A DNA stretch of 64,000 nucleotides, taken from positions 1,646,396 to 1,710,395 of the forward strand of contig NZ_BSDC01000001.1 of the NCBI RefSeq assembly GCF_030268045.1, written 5' to 3'. The notes beneath the pieces were generated by a model that did no database searches, was not told where the DNA came from, and was given only the letters and a program-made list of their open reading frames with translations. Numbering within the stretch: the first letter of the stretch is position 1; every line of letters starts with the position of its first letter. Positions 42,362-50,301 of this stretch are shown piece by piece. This stretch comes from Geothrix edaphica. GTDB lineage: Bacteria > Acidobacteriota > Holophagae > Holophagales > Holophagaceae. The translations under genes were made by a program, and so were the position numbers.

Positions 42362-42485
42362 GCCTAACCCTCCGCTCAACTCGGACCCCGCCTGCATTGC
42401 CTTCCGCTCTGTCTCATCTCCCTGCTTCCTCGGCTCCGTTCAGCGCATCCGCGCAGGCGTGGCCGGTTAGCTTCATTCGTTAATT
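42362..42485 (+). other. attC site 3, end of array
   Basis: 124 bases from GCCTAAC to GTTAATT, nearly the same as site 2, with the same L-box pair (42377-42384 and 42463-42470) and extrahelical T. The altered last heptamer is what is expected where an array joins chromosomal DNA. Confidence 0.75.
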
Positions 42486-42513
42486 GCCCCCTTTTCCGTT
42501 ACCAAGGCCCTCC

Positions 42514-43140
42514 GTGAAACCCCTCCTGCTCCCCTCCGCCCTCCTGCTCTCGCTGTTCGCCTGCACGCCGAAGCCGCCGATCTACGTGGTGACGGCGGCT
42601 TCGGCGGACAGCCTTCGGCCCATGCGGGACGCGGCCTTCCAGACCAAACCGGTCGCCAAGATCGATCTGCATGACTTCAAGCGGGCCTTCGTCAAGAAAT
42701 ACGGCAGCGAGGCGGCCTTCATCGAGGGGTTCCAGAAGGATCTGGCGCAGTCGCTGTCGGCAGGCGTGGCGACCGGGACGGGGGTCACCTATGTCCTGGA
42801 GCTGCCCCGGCTGGATGTGGACAGCGTGACCATCGGCTACTGGACCTCCGTGGGTGGCGGGCCCCACATGCCGCCTCAGCAGGTCTACCACAGCACCGAA
42901 TACTGCGTGATCACCCTCGACTACCGCGTGAAGGACGCCTCGGGCCGCGAGCTCCTCGGCGGCACCGTCCGGGAGAAGACCGCCAAGGGCGAGTTCCTGC
43001 ACCCCAACCAGAGCAAGCTGGCCAACGCCGTCCAGGGCGTCCAGGCCCACCTGGTGGACTACCTGCGGGGCCGCCTCGCCCCCGAGAACATCGGCGTCCC
43101 CGAGGCCCCCAAGGCCGCCCCGGCCACGGCCGCCAAGTAG
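42514..43140 (+). CDS. Hypothetical lipoprotein
   Basis: 208-residue lipoprotein. GTG 42514 gives a short signal MKPLLLPSALLLSLFAC with Cys at the lipobox end. The mature part has no recognised domain; YVLELPRLDVDSVTIGYWTS and EYCVITLDYRVKDASGRELL are beta-strand-like, and the C-terminus is Ala/Pro/Lys-rich. It starts 29 bases after the integron array ends, so its promoter may have been supplied or altered by the array. Convergent with dnaE2, 3 bases apart. Confidence 0.78.
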   Translation: MKPLLLPSALLLSLFACTPKPPIYVVTAASADSLRPMRDAAFQTKPVAKIDLHDFKRAFVKKYGSEAAFIEGFQKDLAQSLSAGVATGTGVTYVLELPRLDVDSVTIGYWTSVGGGPHMPPQQVYHSTEYCVITLDYRVKDASGRELLGGTVREKTAKGEFLHPNQSKLANAVQGVQAHLVDYLRGRLAPENIGVPEAPKAAPATAAK

Positions 43141-43143
43141 GCG

Positions 43144-46080
43144 TCAGGCCACCTCGAACACCGCCAGCCCATCCTGCAGGGTCGTCTGCCCGCTGATGGG
43201 CACGACATCGCCCACGCGGAAGGGGCGCTGGCGGCGGCGGATGGTGTCGGGGAAGGCCACGGCTTCGCAGAGGCCGGTGTCGTCCTCGAAGGTGACGAAC
43301 TGCATGCGCCCGCCTTTCTCGGTGGCCACTTCCTTGTCGGCCACCACCAAAGCCCAAAACCGCAGGCGGCGGCCCGGTTTCTCCCCGGCCAGGACCTTGG
43401 CCACATCGGCGGCGCGGTCGGGGCCCCCGCCCTTCCGCACGCGGGCGAGGGCCGCCGGGTGGATCTCCAGCGTCAGGCCCATGGTCTGCAGCTCCAGGTC
43501 GGCGCGGTCGAAGGCGTCCGTGGGGCGCGGGCGCACGCCCGGGGGCACGCCGCCCAGCCGCGCCCACATGAGGCGCGTGCGGTCGCCGTCCGGCGCCCAG
43601 CGGTCGAAGGCCCCGGCAGCGCAGAGGGCCTCGGCGGTGGTGACCGACAGCTTCACGCGGCCCAACAGATCGCCCAGATCCGCGAAGGGGCCCTGCTGCT
43701 CCCGGTTCTCCAGCAGGGCCTCCACCTCCTTCGCCAGGGCGCCCTGCACCTGCATCAAGCCCACGCGCAGGGCCTGCTCGCCCTCGGCGGTGAAGGGCCA
43801 GGCGGAGGCGTTGGCGTCGGGCCCCCGCACCACCAGGCGATGGCGGCGGGCGTCGCCCAGGTAGGCGATGGCGGGGTAGTAGCCGCCCTGGTTGGTGACC
43901 ACCGATGCGAAGAACACCGCCGGGTGGTGGGCCTTGATCCAGGCGCTCTCGAAGCTCACCTGGGCGTAGCTGGCCGAGTGCGGCTTGCAGAAGGAGTAGC
44001 CCTGGAAGGTGCGGATCATGTCCCAGGCCTCGTCCACCGTTGAAGGGCGCACGGCGCGGGCCGCGCAGCCGCTGCGGAACCGGGCCTCGAAGTAGGGCAG
44101 CTTCTCCTCGCAGTCGGGCTTGCCCAGGAGCTTGCGCAGCTGGTCGGCCTCGAAGTGGCTCCAGCCCGCCAGCTCCACGCAGACCTTGATGACGTCCTCC
44201 TGGTAGACCAGCACGCCGAAGCTGTCGGACAGCAGGTTCGCAAAGACGGGATCGCTGGGCTCCCAGACCTCCTCGCCCCGGCTGCGCTTCACGTAGCGGT
44301 CCACCCAGCGGTAGGCGGCGGGGCGGATGAGGCTGCTGTGGATCACCAGCGTCTCGAAGTCGCCCTTCCGCACCCGCTGCTGGAGCTGGCGCGTGGCGGG
44401 GCTCTCGACATAGAACACACCGATGCTGTCGCCCCGGGCCAGCAGGGCCTGGGTGTCGGGGTCGTTCCGCGAATGGGTGCCGGGATCGGCGGGCTTGCGG
44501 TCGCCCAGCACTTCGTAGGCATCGCGGATGACGGCGAGGCTGCGGTTGCCGAGGAGGTCGATCTTCACCAGGCCGTAGTTCTCCACGCCGTCCTTGTCCC
44601 AGGTGGTGGTGGACACGCTCTCCTTGGCGGGCGCGGGCTGGAAGGCGGCGTGCTCCCAGAAGGCCTTGGGCGTGACGACGGTACCGCCGGGGTGCACGGA
44701 GAACTGGTGGAAGTGGCCCTTCAGCGCCAGGGCCTGGCGCAGGATCGTGTCCCAGGCCGGGTTCTCGGCGGCGCGGACGAGGCCCCCTTCCCAGCCGCGG
44801 ACGTAGCGGGCCAGCTGCTTGAGCTCGCTGTCGGGCCGCCCGTGAGCCTGGGCCACGGCCCGCAGGGCGCCCTTGGCCTTGAAGAAGGCGTGGTTGGCCA
44901 CCATGGCCACGCGATGGCGCCCGTAGCGCTCGAACACCTTCTGGATGACGTCCTCCCGCTCGTCCCAGGCGAAGTCGATGTCCATGTCCGGCGGATCCTT
45001 GCGCTCCTTCGTGAGGAAGCGCTCGAACATCAGGTTCGTGGCCACGGGATCCACGTTGCTGAGGCCCAGGGCGTAGCTCACCAGGGAGGCGGCGCCGCTG
45101 CCCCGGCCGCAGATGCGCGGCATGGCGCCCTGGGCGGCCCGCACGATGTCCTCCACCAGGAGGAAGTAGCGGGCGAAGCCCTTGAAGGCGATGAGGTCCA
45201 GCTCCTGCTCCATACGCGCCAGCACCTCGCCGTTCGGATTCCGGAAGCGCGCCGCCACGCCCACCCGCACCTTCTCGCGCAGGAGGGCGTCCAGGTCCGC
45301 GCCCTCGCGGCCCAGGGGCTCAGCCAGCACCCACTTCCCCCAGTGGAGGTTCCAGCCCGAGATGCGCTCCAGGACGGTCGCCGTGGCCCGTTCCACGACG
45401 GGCTCGCCGAAGGGGAAGCGCGCCTCCCAGTCGGCCCGGGGGACAGCGGCCTCGGCGGGATCCCACAGGGCCTCCGTGCGGATGAGCGTCATCTGCTGAT
45501 CGATGGCCCGCTTGAGGCGGTGCATCTCCAGGCCCTCGGCGGTGCGGAAGCGCAGCACCTGGGGCGCCACCACCTCCAGGCCCGCCGCCAGGGCCTTCCG
45601 CGCCTCCTGCGCCCGGCGGGGGTGGGCCAGCAGGGCGCCATAGAGGCCCTCCCGCAGCAGGGCGTCCAGGCCCGCGAGATCGTCGGCCAGCAGGACGCAG
45701 TCCTGGGGCGGCTCGGGGGCGCCCAGGCCGGGAATGTCCGGCCCCGGTGCCGCATCGTGGGCCTGGGCCGAGAGCAGGCGGTTCAGGGCGGCGTAGCCCG
45801 AATCACTGAAGGGAAGCGCCCCGTAGCCGTGGCCCCGCCAGGTGAAGCGGCTGCCCAGGTGCAGGCGGAAGCCCGTCCACCGCGGGTCCGGTGGCAGGCC
45901 CTCCAGGCGCCGGGCCTCGTGGATCCACTCCAATTCCGCCCGCAGCTTCGGGTAGCCCGCCACGCCCCGGTCCCAGCAGACCAGGTCGCGGTAGCCCAGC
46001 TGCCGCGCCAGCGACAGCAGCTGCTTCGCCGGGTAGACGCCTTCACCTACAGAGAAATCGGAGATGCCGAGGGCGAACAT
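43144..46080 (-). CDS. dnaE2: Error-prone DNA polymerase DnaE2 (ImuC)
   Basis: 978-residue C-family polymerase of the SOS mutasome, which copies damaged DNA with ImuB. The catalytic acid motif PPDMDIDFAWDERED, CGRGSGAASLVSYALG, NHAFFKAKGALRAVA and GYSFCKPHSASYAQVSFESA in the fingers are all present; an OB fold ends the protein. It is shorter than typical DnaE2, and the N-terminal PHP domain lacks the usual HSNFSFL metal histidines (it reads GISDFSVGEG), so that domain is inactive. ATG 46080 lacks a strong ribosome site. A toxin-antitoxin pair separates it from imuB. Confidence 0.93.
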   Translation of the reverse strand: MFALGISDFSVGEGVYPAKQLLSLARQLGYRDLVCWDRGVAGYPKLRAELEWIHEARRLEGLPPDPRWTGFRLHLGSRFTWRGHGYGALPFSDSGYAALNRLLSAQAHDAAPGPDIPGLGAPEPPQDCVLLADDLAGLDALLREGLYGALLAHPRRAQEARKALAAGLEVVAPQVLRFRTAEGLEMHRLKRAIDQQMTLIRTEALWDPAEAAVPRADWEARFPFGEPVVERATATVLERISGWNLHWGKWVLAEPLGREGADLDALLREKVRVGVAARFRNPNGEVLARMEQELDLIAFKGFARYFLLVEDIVRAAQGAMPRICGRGSGAASLVSYALGLSNVDPVATNLMFERFLTKERKDPPDMDIDFAWDEREDVIQKVFERYGRHRVAMVANHAFFKAKGALRAVAQAHGRPDSELKQLARYVRGWEGGLVRAAENPAWDTILRQALALKGHFHQFSVHPGGTVVTPKAFWEHAAFQPAPAKESVSTTTWDKDGVENYGLVKIDLLGNRSLAVIRDAYEVLGDRKPADPGTHSRNDPDTQALLARGDSIGVFYVESPATRQLQQRVRKGDFETLVIHSSLIRPAAYRWVDRYVKRSRGEEVWEPSDPVFANLLSDSFGVLVYQEDVIKVCVELAGWSHFEADQLRKLLGKPDCEEKLPYFEARFRSGCAARAVRPSTVDEAWDMIRTFQGYSFCKPHSASYAQVSFESAWIKAHHPAVFFASVVTNQGGYYPAIAYLGDARRHRLVVRGPDANASAWPFTAEGEQALRVGLMQVQGALAKEVEALLENREQQGPFADLGDLLGRVKLSVTTAEALCAAGAFDRWAPDGDRTRLMWARLGGVPPGVRPRPTDAFDRADLELQTMGLTLEIHPAALARVRKGGGPDRAADVAKVLAGEKPGRRLRFWALVVADKEVATEKGGRMQFVTFEDDTGLCEAVAFPDTIRRRQRPFRVGDVVPISGQTTLQDGLAVFEVA

Positions 46081-46093
46081 GGGGGGAGGGACC

Positions 46094-46432
46094 TCAGGCC
46101 CCCCGGTGGTGGATGAGATACTCCACAGCGGCCATTTGAAGGAGCGCATTCAGGGAGAGGCCTTCGGCCTTGGCCCTGGTCTGGAGCTGTTCCAGGAGGG
46201 CTTCGGGCAACCGGATGGCCTTCACCACCGTCGGAGCGGCGGCTTCCCCGGCCTTCGGCCGTCCCCGGCGCAGGCGAATGGGCGCTCCCAACACCTCCCT
46301 GCCCTGGAATGCCCGTTCCGCCCAAGCGGCATCGGCCTCCTGGCGAGCCCGCAGAGCGTCCAGGGGCTCGCCTGGTCCGGAGACCTTCTCGAATTCGGCC
46401 ATGGACATGCGCTTGGCTTTCTTGGAAGTCAT
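46094..46432 (-). CDS. brnA: BrnA-like antitoxin (ribbon-helix-helix)
   Basis: 112-residue putative antitoxin. Residues 1-45 start MTSKKAKRMSMAEFEKVSG and are expected to wrap the toxin; LRRGRPKAGEA leads into a ribbon-helix-helix VVKAIRLPEALLEQLQTRAK plus AEGLSLNALLQMAAVEYL, which would bind the operator. ATG 46432 overlaps the toxin stop by ATGA. Toxin-first gene order is normal for BrnTA. Its stop lies 13 bases before the dnaE2 start. Confidence 0.85.
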   Translation of the reverse strand: MTSKKAKRMSMAEFEKVSGPGEPLDALRARQEADAAWAERAFQGREVLGAPIRLRRGRPKAGEAAAPTVVKAIRLPEALLEQLQTRAKAEGLSLNALLQMAAVEYLIHHRGA

Positions 46433-46680
46433 GGCGTCCTCCTGCGTTTGGGGCTCATCCAATGCGCGGTGATGACCCGGAAGCCCTCGGGGAAAACTCT
46501 GGCGAAAGCCACCTTGAGCGTCCGATCTTCCACGGTGGCCTCCAGCACCCATCGGTTCAGCCGGGCGGCATCCGGAAAGACCGTGACGTCTTCGGCCTGG
46601 AAAGCCGCCTTCGCCTGGAATTCGGAGATGCCGTGCCGGGCGATGTGGGCCCGGTTTTCGTCGTCCCAATGAAAGATCAC
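46429..46680 (-). CDS. brnT: BrnT-like toxin
   Basis: 83-residue protein with the BrnT layout: FHWDDENRAHIARHGISEF at the N-terminus (family: W D..K...N..KHG.sF..A), a beta-sheet core, and VFPEGFRVITAHWMSPKRRR, matching the R.ISAR.A...E/R C-terminal motif. BrnT folds like RelE and is a ribonuclease in the studied family. GTG 46680 has GGAG 8-11 bases upstream. The gene has its own promoter inside the imuB end. Confidence 0.85.
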   Translation of the reverse strand: MIFHWDDENRAHIARHGISEFQAKAAFQAEDVTVFPDAARLNRWVLEATVEDRTLKVAFARVFPEGFRVITAHWMSPKRRRTP

Positions 46681-46693
46681 TCCGGCTCCAATA

Positions 46694-46721
46694 AATGTAG
46701 AACAATTAATCTACCTGTCAA
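46694..46721 (-). promoter_or_regulatory. Promoter and operator of the toxin-antitoxin pair
   Basis: On the minus strand: -35 TTGACA (46721-46716), 16-base spacer, -10 TACATT (46699-46694). A perfect inverted repeat GTAGA-N8-TCTAC (46697-46714) overlaps the -10 and spacer, the expected place for autorepression. The -35 lies in the imuB stop region. Confidence 0.7.
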
Positions 46722-47854
46722 CACGGAACCTCCCGCCCCATCCACCCCGGCAGGACGGCGCGGTCGGGGAAGCGGCGGCGGAGGCGGGCGAGGGCGGGCT
46801 CGAGGCGCTCGAGCTTCTCGTTCCGGGGGTCCTCGAAGAGGCCGCGCGCGCGGCCCAGGCCCCAGGCCAGGCGCAGCTCCACCTCGCGCACGAGGAGGCG
46901 GCGGGTGGCCAGGGCCAGGAAGGCCTGCTGGAGGCGGCGGGCCAGGGCCAGGGGCGGTGCCGTGAGGTCCTCGGGCGAGGCCCGCCAAGTGTGGGGCTCG
47001 CCGTCCACGTCCCACCAGCGCAGCACCAGCGTCCTGGGATGGCGGGGATCGGACCAGAGCCACTCCAGGCAGCGGGCGGCCAGGGCCACCTCCTCGGGCA
47101 GGCGGGGGGGCTGGAGGCGCCAGCCGTGGCGGGCGTGGCCGGGGCGCTCCGTGAGCAGGGGCAGGCGCGGCCGGTCCTCGCCCCGCACCCGGGCCCGCAG
47201 GTCCGGTGCCAGCTTGGGGTTGGTCAGCTCCGCCAGCACAGACAGGGGCACGGGCTGGAGGTCGCCGAAGGCCCGCAGGCCCAGGCGGTGGAAGCGGTCG
47301 TGGAGGCGCGGGGGCAGGTCCGGCAGGCGGCGCAGGGGCTGGGGAGCCAGGAAAGTAGCCTCGCCGCCATCCGTCACGCGCTCCAGGTGGTGCTCGGCCC
47401 GGGCGGCGAGCTGGGCGGCGGTGGCGCTGAGGGACAGGCCCCCGTGGCTGGCCCAGCCGCGACGCTCGGCCAGCTCCCGGCGGATGCGCTCAGCGGTGTC
47501 CGCCAGGGGCCCGAAGATCCGTTGGGTGCCCTGGAGCTCCACCAGGGCCTCGCCCAGGCGCCCCAGCTGGCCCTGGGGCGTCCAGTGCTGGAGGAAGTCC
47601 CCCAGGTCGGCCTGGGCCTCCCACCAGACCTGGGGCGAGGGATCCAGCACCCGCAGCCCCGGCGCCCGTCGCAGGGCCTGGTCCAGGGGCAGGCCCGGCC
47701 CCAGCCCCTCGGCCCGCCCCAGGCGGTTCACGAACCAGAGGGTGGGCGAGCGGGGGGTGTCCGGGCTCAGGAAGGCCAGGGGCCGGTCCCGCAGGGCGCC
47801 ATCCCGTCCGCAGGCCAGCTGGAACGGCAGTTCAGGAACCCACATCGCCAGCAC
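46718..47854 (-). CDS. imuB: ImuB-like Y-family pseudo-polymerase
   Basis: 378-residue Y-family-like protein of the SOS mutasome that acts as a scaffold for DnaE2 rather than a polymerase. The N-terminus is MWVPELPFQLACGRD where active Y polymerases have a catalytic D..FF..VE, so the acidic site is missing. LGPGLPLDQALRRAPGL matches the Y-family 'G...GM...A..LCP' block, and RVRGEDRPRLPLLTE the little-finger entry. GTG 47854 has AGGAGG 5 bases upstream; ATG 47845 is the alternative. Shorter than proteobacterial ImuB, with no clear clamp-binding tail. Confidence 0.82.
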   Translation of the reverse strand: MLAMWVPELPFQLACGRDGALRDRPLAFLSPDTPRSPTLWFVNRLGRAEGLGPGLPLDQALRRAPGLRVLDPSPQVWWEAQADLGDFLQHWTPQGQLGRLGEALVELQGTQRIFGPLADTAERIRRELAERRGWASHGGLSLSATAAQLAARAEHHLERVTDGGEATFLAPQPLRRLPDLPPRLHDRFHRLGLRAFGDLQPVPLSVLAELTNPKLAPDLRARVRGEDRPRLPLLTERPGHARHGWRLQPPRLPEEVALAARCLEWLWSDPRHPRTLVLRWWDVDGEPHTWRASPEDLTAPPLALARRLQQAFLALATRRLLVREVELRLAWGLGRARGLFEDPRNEKLERLEPALARLRRRFPDRAVLPGWMGREVPC

Positions 47855-47881
47855 CGGATCCTCCTGGGGGATCCAAGTATG

Positions 47882-47899
47882 GCGAAAATTTAGCGAAAA
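47882..47899 (-). promoter_or_regulatory. Direct repeat TTTTCGC-N4-TTTTCGC upstream of imuB
   Basis: Two copies of TTTTCGC 11 bases apart start to start, just upstream of imuB. The period of one helical turn fits a dimeric regulator and makes this a candidate damage-response (LexA-type) box. There is no second promoter-like element to test it against. Confidence 0.4.
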
Positions 47900-47904
47900 A
47901 CAAG

Positions 47905-48339
47905 CTACATCTGGAACCGGTGCGTGCACTCCACCCAGCTCTCGGAGCCATCCTTGTAGCGCTCGCGCTTCCAGATGGGCACGCGCTGCTTGATCTCGTC
48001 CATGATCCAGGCGGCGGCCTGGAAGCTCTCGGCGCGGTGGGCGCTGCTGGTGGCGACGAGAACAGCGGCCTCGGTGAGGGGCACGACGCCGATGCGGTGG
48101 TGGATGGCGCAGCGGGTGAGGCCGTAGCGCTCGATGGCCTTCTCGCGCAGGAGGCCCAGCTCCTTCTCGGCCATGGGCACGTAGGCCTCGTAGGCCAGCT
48201 CCAGCACGGCGCGGCCTTCGTGGTGGTCCCGGGCCCGGCCCTCGAAGAGGACGAGGGCCCCGGCATGGGGGTCCTCCATGACACTTCGTAAAGCCATCGC
48301 CCCAAGAGGCGCTTCCTGAACCGATATCCAGGGAATCAT
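47905..48339 (-). CDS. moaE: Molybdopterin synthase catalytic subunit
   Basis: 144-residue large subunit of MPT synthase, converting precursor Z (cPMP) to molybdopterin with MoaD. GALVLFEGRARDHHEGRAV, YEAYVPMAEKEL, HRIGVVPLTEAAVLVATSSAHR and the catalytic region RVPIWKRERYKDGSESWVEC are diagnostic. ATG 48339 has GGAG 7 bases upstream. No other moa gene is here, so it is an orphan in an imuB-proximal position. Confidence 0.92.
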   Translation of the reverse strand: MIPWISVQEAPLGAMALRSVMEDPHAGALVLFEGRARDHHEGRAVLELAYEAYVPMAEKELGLLREKAIERYGLTRCAIHHRIGVVPLTEAAVLVATSSAHRAESFQAAAWIMDEIKQRVPIWKRERYKDGSESWVECTHRFQM

Positions 48340-48393
48340 GCGTGTCTCCGCTTCGATCCCAACCATACACTGAACCGTTTTCAGGGGTTTGCC

Positions 48394-49734
48394 ATGTCCA
48401 GTCCGCACGTCGATCCGAACGCCGTTTTCGAGACCCTGGGCCGCCACATGCTGGTGGACGGGTTCCACCTGGTCATGGACCTGGAGAAGTCCCACGGCTC
48501 CTGGATCGTGGATGCCCGGGATGGCCGCAAGTACTTGGATTTCTACACCTTCTTCGCCACCACACCCCTGGGGCACAACCATCCCCGCCTGCGGGAGCCG
48601 GAGTTCGTCCAGCGCCTGGGCGAGATCGCCGTCAACAAGCCCGCCAACTCGGACATCTACACCACGGCCTTCGCGGAATGGGTGGAGGCCTTCGGCACCC
48701 ACGCGGCGCCGGACTACCTGCCCCACCTCTTCTGGATCGACGGGGGCTCCCTGGCGGTGGAGAACGCCCTGAAGGCGGCCTTCGACTGGAAGGTGCGCAA
48801 GAACCTGGCGGCGGGCAAAGGCGAGAAGGGCTCGCAGGTCATCCACTTCCGCGAGGCCTTCCACGGCCGCAGCGGCTACACCCTGAGCCTCACCAACACG
48901 GCCGATCCCCGCAAGCACCAGTACTTCCCCAAGTTCCCCTGGCCCCGGGTGCCGAACCCGAAGCTGACCTTCCCCATGGACCTGGCCAAGATCGAGGCGG
49001 CCGAGGCGGAAGCCGTCGCGGCCATCGAGGCCGCCGTGGCCCAGAATCCCGATGACATCGCCTGCCTCATCGTGGAACCCATCCAGGGCGAGGGCGGCGA
49101 CAACCACTTCCGGGGCGAGTTCCTGCGGAAGCTCCGGGTCCTGGCAGACCGTCATGATTTCCTGTTGATCTTCGACGAAGTGCAAACGGGTTTCGGCGCC
49201 ACGGGCAAGTGGTGGGCCCACCAGTGGTTCGACGTGCAGCCCGACATCATCGCCTTCGGCAAGAAGGCCCAGACCTGCGGCATCGCCGCGGGCCGGCGCC
49301 TGGACGAGGTGGAGAGCGTGTTCAAGGTGCCCAGCCGCATCAACAGCACCTGGGGCGGCAACCTGGTGGACATGGTGCGCGGCACCCGGATCATCGACGT
49401 CATCCGCGAGGAGAACCTCCTCGATCACGGCGTGAAGCAGGGCGAGCGGCTACTGAAGGGCCTGCAGGAGATCCACCGCGACTTCCCCGACTTCACCGCG
49501 AACCCCCGCGGCCGCGGCCTCTTCTGCGCCCTGGACATCGCCACGCCGGAGCTGCGGAGCGCCGTGGTGGCCAAGGGCCACGAGCTGGGCATGATGATCC
49601 TCTCCACTGGTGAGAAGGGCCTGCGCTTCCGCCCCGCCATGAACCTCCGCCCGGAGGATCTGGACCTGGGCGTGGAGCTGCTCCGCAAGGCCGTGGCACA
49701 AGTCGCGGCGGCTTCTTCTACTCTGGTGGGATGA
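48394..49734 (+). CDS. lat: L-lysine 6-transaminase
   Basis: 446-residue PLP-dependent class III aminotransferase, expected to convert lysine and 2-oxoglutarate to aminoadipate semialdehyde and glutamate. [18 protein letters not shown] and [16 protein letters not shown] are typical of the lysine-specific group; PLP contacts include [16 protein letters not shown] and the Schiff-base Lys in [13 protein letters not shown] 48394 has AGGGG upstream. It overlaps rnhA by 4 bases. A GABA or ornithine aminotransferase is less likely from the substrate-pocket blocks. Confidence 0.9.
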   Translation: MSSPHVDPNAVFETLGRHMLVDGFHLVMDLEKSHGSWIVDARDGRKYLDFYTFFATTPLGHNHPRLREPEFVQRLGEIAVNKPANSDIYTTAFAEWVEAFGTHAAPDYLPHLFWIDGGSLAVENALKAAFDWKVRKNLAAGKGEKGSQVIHFREAFHGRSGYTLSLTNTADPRKHQYFPKFPWPRVPNPKLTFPMDLAKIEAAEAEAVAAIEAAVAQNPDDIACLIVEPIQGEGGDNHFRGEFLRKLRVLADRHDFLLIFDEVQTGFGATGKWWAHQWFDVQPDIIAFGKKAQTCGIAAGRRLDEVESVFKVPSRINSTWGGNLVDMVRGTRIIDVIREENLLDHGVKQGERLLKGLQEIHRDFPDFTANPRGRGLFCALDIATPELRSAVVAKGHELGMMILSTGEKGLRFRPAMNLRPEDLDLGVELLRKAVAQVAAASSTLVG

Positions 49735-50174
49735 AGATCGAGCTCTACTGCGACGGCGCGTGTCTCGGCAACCCCGGCCCGGGCGGCTGGGGGTACCTGC
49801 TGCGGGTGCATCTCGCCACGGGCATCCAGGAGAAGGAGGGCTCGGGCCCCGAGGCGGACACCACCAACAACCGCATGGAGCTGACGGCCGCCATCCGCGG
49901 CCTGGAGGCGCTCACCAAGCCCTGCCAGGTGCTGCTCCAGAGCGACAGCCAGTACGTGGTGAAGGGGATCACCACCTGGCTGAAGGACTGGAAGCGGCGG
50001 GGCTGGAAGAAGGCCGACGGCAAGCCCGTGCTCAACGCGGACCTCTGGCAGGCCCTGGACGCGCAGCTGGCGCGGCATCACGTGGAGGCCCGCTGGGTGA
50101 AGGGGCACGCCGGACACGCGGAGAACGAGCGGGTGGACCGCCTGGCCAATGCGGCGGCGCAATCCTTAACGTAG
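49731..50174 (+). CDS. rnhA: Ribonuclease HI
   Basis: 147-residue nuclease that cuts RNA in RNA-DNA hybrids. Catalytic acids are present: Asp in [15 protein letters not shown], Glu in [10 protein letters not shown], Asp in [12 protein letters not shown], and Asp in [12 protein letters not shown], with His in [14 protein letters not shown] 49731 overlaps the lat stop (ATGA), an odd pairing with an amino-acid enzyme. Length is standard. Confidence 0.95.
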   Translation: MKIELYCDGACLGNPGPGGWGYLLRVHLATGIQEKEGSGPEADTTNNRMELTAAIRGLEALTKPCQVLLQSDSQYVVKGITTWLKDWKRRGWKKADGKPVLNADLWQALDAQLARHHVEARWVKGHAGHAENERVDRLANAAAQSLT

Positions 50175-50199
50175 AAGGGCCGCTTGTCGGCGGCCCTTC
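50174..50199 (+). terminator. Hairpin after rnhA
   Basis: 10-base perfect stem GAAGGGCCGC / GCGGCCCTTC with a 6-base loop, starting at the last base of the rnhA stop. No T-run. Confidence 0.6.
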
Positions 50200-50252
50200 G
50201 GCGGTGAGGTGGCGGCTTCCTGGGGCGGGTCTCCCGACCCGGGAAGCGGGGG

Positions 50253-50297
50253 TCCGGGGGGACATCGCGAGCAACGCGAGCAGGCGGTCCCCCCGGA
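50253..50297. other. Long GC-rich stem with repeated loop motif
   Basis: Perfect 11-base stem TCCGGGGGGAC / GTCCCCCCGGA (50253-50263, 50287-50297) enclosing a 23-base loop that has GCGAGCA twice. It lies between the convergent rnhA and TonB-fusion genes and could be a terminator structure or a small RNA. Confidence 0.5.
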
Positions 50298-50301
50298 GTG
50301 A

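Larger units (their letters stand above)
41572..42485 (+). mobile_element. Integron gene-cassette array without integrase (CALIN-like)
   Basis: The array is bounded by a core heptamer GTTAGGC (41572-41578) and a terminal GTTAATT (42479-42485). Inside are GTTAGAT (41724) and GTTAGGC (41927), and the matching inverse cores GTCTAAC (41611), GCCTAAC (41761, 41810, 42362), as in attC sites (RYYYAAC ... GTTRRRY). Two 124-base sites are nearly the same. One cassette carries a gene (41939-42349); two upstream cassettes look gene-less. Composition of the cassette gene is markedly more AT-rich than the host. No integrase gene is in the window. Confidence 0.8.

Noticed and set aside
46309..46965. Plus-strand open frame across the TA pair and imuB end
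   Set aside because: Complement of three supported genes; Arg/Gly/Pro low complexity.
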